Shown: positions 6,375 through 8,865 of the stretch, piece by piece | Layout: each line of letters starts with the position of its first letter | How positions within the stretch are numbered: the stretch's first letter is position 1 | Source of the DNA: Nitrospinales bacterium | GTDB taxonomy: Bacteria; Nitrospinota_A; UBA7883; JACRGQ01 | Direction of reading: 5' to 3' | Assembly (NCBI GenBank): GCA_023248615.1 | Contig: JAHFEI010000065.1 | Coordinates: forward strand, 1-8,865 | Length of the DNA: 8,865 nt | Notes under the pieces: generated by a model | Databases searched by the model: none | Seen by the model: the letters and a program-made list of their open reading frames with translations, nothing else | Told to the model about the DNA's origin: nothing | Made by a program: the position numbers and the translations under genes

Positions 6375-8021
6375 CTACTGCTTCTTAAAGTCAACAACCA
6401 GCAAAGTTACGTCGTCTGCAAGCGTTGCTCCCCCTGTGAACTTATCGAGGCTCGACAGCAGATGCGCGGTCATTTCGGCGGAGGATGAATCTTTCTCTCC
6501 TTTTACCACTTCAACCAGCTTTTTTTCTCCGAACATCAGCTTTTGCCCGTTGTTGCAGGCCTCCACTATGCCGTCGGTATAGATAACAAGCCTGTCGCCG
6601 CCCTTGAAAACGTACACGGAATCGTCAAACTTGTCGAAATCGAAAACCCCGACCAGCCCGCCGTTTATCTGGAGCATGGTCATTTCCCCTGTATTGCGGT
6701 TATGTACCAATGGCGGCGGATGCCCCGCGAGCGAATATTGCATCTCGCCGGTCTTAAGGTCCAGCACGCCGTAAAACAGGGTGACGAAAGAATCGTCCGG
6801 CGTAATCTTTGCCAGCGTGGTGTTGATGAGTTGCACGATGTAGCTGGGGGAGCTTATATGCTCGGCCATCACGGATACTATGGCTTTCACTATTGAAACG
6901 AGAAGCGCGGCGGACGAGCCGTGGCCGGATGCGTCCGCCATGAATATTCCCACGTGCCTGTTTGGCATCTCAAAAACGTCGTAGTAGTCGCCGCCGATAT
7001 GGAGGCATGGGATGTAGGCGGCGTGGAAGTCCACCTCCGGATATTCCGGAAACTTTTCCGGCATCAGTTTTTGCTGTATGCGGCTTGCCAGCTTCAGGTC
7101 GACTTCGATGAAAGTGTTCTTCTCGCGCAGTTCCTTTGTCTTATCGAATACCGCCTTCTCCAGCCGTTCCTTTTCCTTGGTTTCCTCTACCCGGTACAGT
7201 TCCACGGAGGAGATGAAGTGGTTAAACGCTATCGCAAGTTGCCCTACCTCGTCATCGGCGTCGATGAGTATTCGGTCGTCGAACCTGTCATTCGCCACCA
7301 GCGTGTTTACCTGTTTTACGATGCTGGAGACGCGGCTCGCCATAATCCGGGTGATAAACATATAGGTGAGTATTGCGGTGGCGAGCAGGAGTGCGAAGGC
7401 GATGCCGAAAAACCAGGAGATATCCGTGAGTGTGCTCCGGTCGGCACTTGTCATTCCGAACGTAGCCATAAGCACCCCCCGGATGCGGTGGTCGGAGCCG
7501 TGGCACCCGTGGCACGCTGGCTCGTTGGCTATCGGGAGCATCAGGTAGGTTATGTTTCCGCCTCCATCCGTTTTTTTCGAGTAGACCTTTTCTTTCTCAG
7601 TCCTGACAACCTGCGCTAGAGTCGGGTCGTCGGGCGGTAGTACCTGCACTGGGTTTTTTAGCTGGCGGCGGAAGTGCTCTTCTCCCAAAAGCCTGTTCAC
7701 CTTGCCAAGGGTTGCGCCGTCCGTGAAGGCCTCCACGCCGTCTGTGCGTATGATATGCAGTCCTTCCAAGTCGGGGATTCTTTTGTAGCTTTCCATGATG
7801 CTGGACATAATGTCCGCGTGGCCGGTGAGCATTACCGGTTTAAGCGTTTCGATGACGAAATGCTCCACTATCCCAGTCCTTTCCTCCTCAAACTCCGAAA
7901 GTAGCGAATGCTTGGTGTGGAGAAACATGGCACCAAGCGTACTCAGGGCGGCAGTGGAAAGGATGATTATGAAGACAACCGTCTTGCCCTTGAGCGTGGA
8001 GAAAAAACCTGGCTTTGGCAC
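6375..8021 (-). CDS. Membrane SpoIIE-type PP2C phosphatase with periplasmic c-heme sensor and HAMP
   Basis: This 548-residue transmembrane protein phosphatase is predicted to dephosphorylate the STAS antagonist encoded downstream. Order of parts: TM1 about 14-34; a periplasmic sensor about 35-200 with one c-type heme site (CHGCH, Cys170, Cys173, His174) in the context NEPACHGCHGSD; TM2 about 202-224; HAMP about 225-278; a charged coiled-coil linker about 276-305; then a SpoIIE/PP2C domain about 312-546. Metal-binding acids are present: GGDYYD (343-348), MADASGHG (361-368), YTDG (481-484) and ADDVT (535-539), so the enzyme should be active. The heme-bearing region resembles the redox or gas sensors on chemoreceptors and kinases of Geobacter-like bacteria. 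The start codon is GTG at 8021, chosen because it precedes TM1. It lies 3 bases after the stop of the upstream gene, in the same frame, with no clear ribosome binding site, so translation is probably coupled. The ligand is unknown. Confidence 0.92.
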   Translation of the reverse strand: MPKPGFFSTLKGKTVVFIIILSTAALSTLGAMFLHTKHSLLSEFEEERTGIVEHFVIETLKPVMLTGHADIMSSIMESYKRIPDLEGLHIIRTDGVEAFTDGATLGKVNRLLGEEHFRRQLKNPVQVLPPDDPTLAQVVRTEKEKVYSKKTDGGGNITYLMLPIANEPACHGCHGSDHRIRGVLMATFGMTSADRSTLTDISWFFGIAFALLLATAILTYMFITRIMASRVSSIVKQVNTLVANDRFDDRILIDADDEVGQLAIAFNHFISSVELYRVEETKEKERLEKAVFDKTKELREKNTFIEVDLKLASRIQQKLMPEKFPEYPEVDFHAAYIPCLHIGGDYYDVFEMPNRHVGIFMADASGHGSSAALLVSIVKAIVSVMAEHISSPSYIVQLINTTLAKITPDDSFVTLFYGVLDLKTGEMQYSLAGHPPPLVHNRNTGEMTMLQINGGLVGVFDFDKFDDSVYVFKGGDRLVIYTDGIVEACNNGQKLMFGEKKLVEVVKGEKDSSSAEMTAHLLSSLDKFTGGATLADDVTLLVVDFKKQ

Positions 8022-8024
8022 GGC

Positions 8025-8846
8025 TTACTTTTTAGGCTGGCTGGAAACGCGACAGATGGCGCGCGCGCCGTTTTTCTCATAAGCCAGATCATCCGCATAG
8101 AACCGAACCATCATAATCCCGCGCCCTTGCTCATCCAGCAGGTTCTCCTCGCTGAATTCACTGGGGAGGGATTCGAAACTGAAACCGGCTCCCTCATCCT
8201 CGACCGTCAGCCTGAGTTCCTTGTGGCTGATATCCGCTTCTACCTGCACCATCTTGGATGCGTCAAACCTGTTGCCGTGTTTTATGGCGTTCACCAAAAG
8301 CTCGTCTACAACCAGGGGAATGGCGAAATTTACCTTTTGCGCCGTGAATTCCATATCTTCGCACGCACGCATAACATGGTGGCTTATGGCAGGCACCATT
8401 TGCGGCTCGCTTGGCACCCGGTAGCGTAGCGATACGTTGGCGTACGGCATGACGCAGTGTTTCTCCGATGTCAGCCTCGGCAGGCGCAACGCCTTTTCCG
8501 CCACACTTATTATCGTTGCCTTGTTGAATGGTTTCGTAAGGAAATAGAAGGCCCCGCGGTTTAGCGCCTCCGTGGCTACATAAAAGTCACCGTGCGCGGT
8601 CAGCACTATTACCGGAATGGATGGATATAGCAGTTTTATCTTTTCCAAAAGCTCAAGGCCGTTCATGCCTGGCATAAGGATGTCTGTTACCACCAGGTCG
8701 ATGTGGCGTTCCTTCAGTATGCGCAAAGCCTCGTCTCCGGAAGAGGCGGTAAACGTGCGCGTGTTTTCCTGGGTAAGTATCCGGCTGAGGATTTCCGTGA
8801 CGTAAGGCTCGTCATCGACTACGAGGACGTTAAAAACATGTTCCAG
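8025..8846 (-). CDS. Response-regulator receiver fused to RsbW-like HATPase (switch kinase)
   Basis: This two-domain cytoplasmic protein has a CheY-like receiver followed by a GHKL ATPase of the anti-sigma factor serine kinase type. In-frame coding continues upstream of the TTG at 8726 and supplies the first receiver strand, NVLVVDDEP, so the TTG cannot be the start. Numbered from CTG 8846, the receiver has Asp11/Asp12, phospho-acceptor Asp55 (VVTDILMPG), Thr83 and Lys105 (LTKPF), a full active set. The HATPase (about 138-270) shows the N-box DELLVNAIKHGN (Glu182, Asn186), DEGAGF (217-222) and GRGIMM (241-246). It should phosphorylate the STAS protein and may bind a sigma factor, with the receiver gating this. 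No ATG, GTG or TTG exists between the in-frame stop at 8859-8861 and the receiver. The start given (CTG) is a placeholder; an ATG at 8839 is one base out of frame. Confidence 0.85.
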   Translation of the reverse strand: MEHVFNVLVVDDEPYVTEILSRILTQENTRTFTASSGDEALRILKERHIDLVVTDILMPGMNGLELLEKIKLLYPSIPVIVLTAHGDFYVATEALNRGAFYFLTKPFNKATIISVAEKALRLPRLTSEKHCVMPYANVSLRYRVPSEPQMVPAISHHVMRACEDMEFTAQKVNFAIPLVVDELLVNAIKHGNRFDASKMVQVEADISHKELRLTVEDEGAGFSFESLPSEFSEENLLDEQGRGIMMVRFYADDLAYEKNGARAICRVSSQPKK

Positions 8847-8865
8847 GGTGGGGACAGTCTAGCAG

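Noticed and set aside
6921..7619. 232-codon plus-strand open frame opposite the phosphatase gene
   Set aside because: It is antisense to a protein with complete, ordered SpoIIE, HAMP and heme motifs, and its translation shows no recognisable domain. The same applies to the other plus-strand frames over 5974-8805.
8724..8726. TTG at 8726 as the start of the receiver-HATPase protein
   Set aside because: It would remove the first receiver strand and the acidic-pocket aspartates, which are encoded in frame just upstream.

Overview
The window carries seven protein-coding genes and no RNA genes, insertion sequences or CRISPR arrays that I can see. It looks like chromosomal DNA of a moderately GC-rich, free-living Gram-negative bacterium. 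A c-type heme motif in a periplasmic sensor domain implies a cytochrome c maturation system. The mix of a FadD-like ligase, a partner-switching module and a heme-bearing sensor would suit Nitrospinota, Nitrospirota or the former Deltaproteobacteria, but the lineage is inference only and has no marker gene behind it.

Plus strand, 1-5952. The window opens inside the C-terminal half of a long-chain acyl-CoA synthetase. A 233-bp gap with two neighbouring inverted repeats follows. Next come a TRAM-domain, [4Fe-4S] 23S rRNA uracil-C5 methyltransferase (RlmD type) and, overlapping it by 4 bp, a CgeB-like glycosyltransferase. After about 100 bp with a T7A7 tract and a possible promoter come a UDP-galactopyranose-mutase-like/HemY-like flavoprotein and then a DRE-TIM metallolyase related to 4-hydroxy-2-oxovalerate aldolase. 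The glycosyltransferase, flavoprotein and aldolase look like a small glycan or sugar-precursor cassette. This is inferred from adjacency and family, and no substrate can be read from the sequence.

Minus strand, 8865 down to 5985. Three genes run toward the aldolase and end 32 bp from it. In transcription order they are: (i) a response-regulator receiver fused to an RsbW-like HATPase, (ii) a membrane SpoIIE-type PP2C phosphatase with a periplasmic CHGCH heme site and a HAMP domain, and (iii) a SpoIIAA-like STAS protein. Together they form a complete partner switch: kinase, phosphatase and phosphorylatable antagonist. It has two separate inputs. A phosphorelay would reach the kinase through its receiver domain, and a heme-borne redox or gas signal would reach the phosphatase. 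No sigma factor or other final target is in the window.

The points most worth a second look are this dual-input switch, the missing start codon of its first gene (possibly a T-tract indel), and the apparent His/Tyr exchange at the active site of the orphan aldolase.
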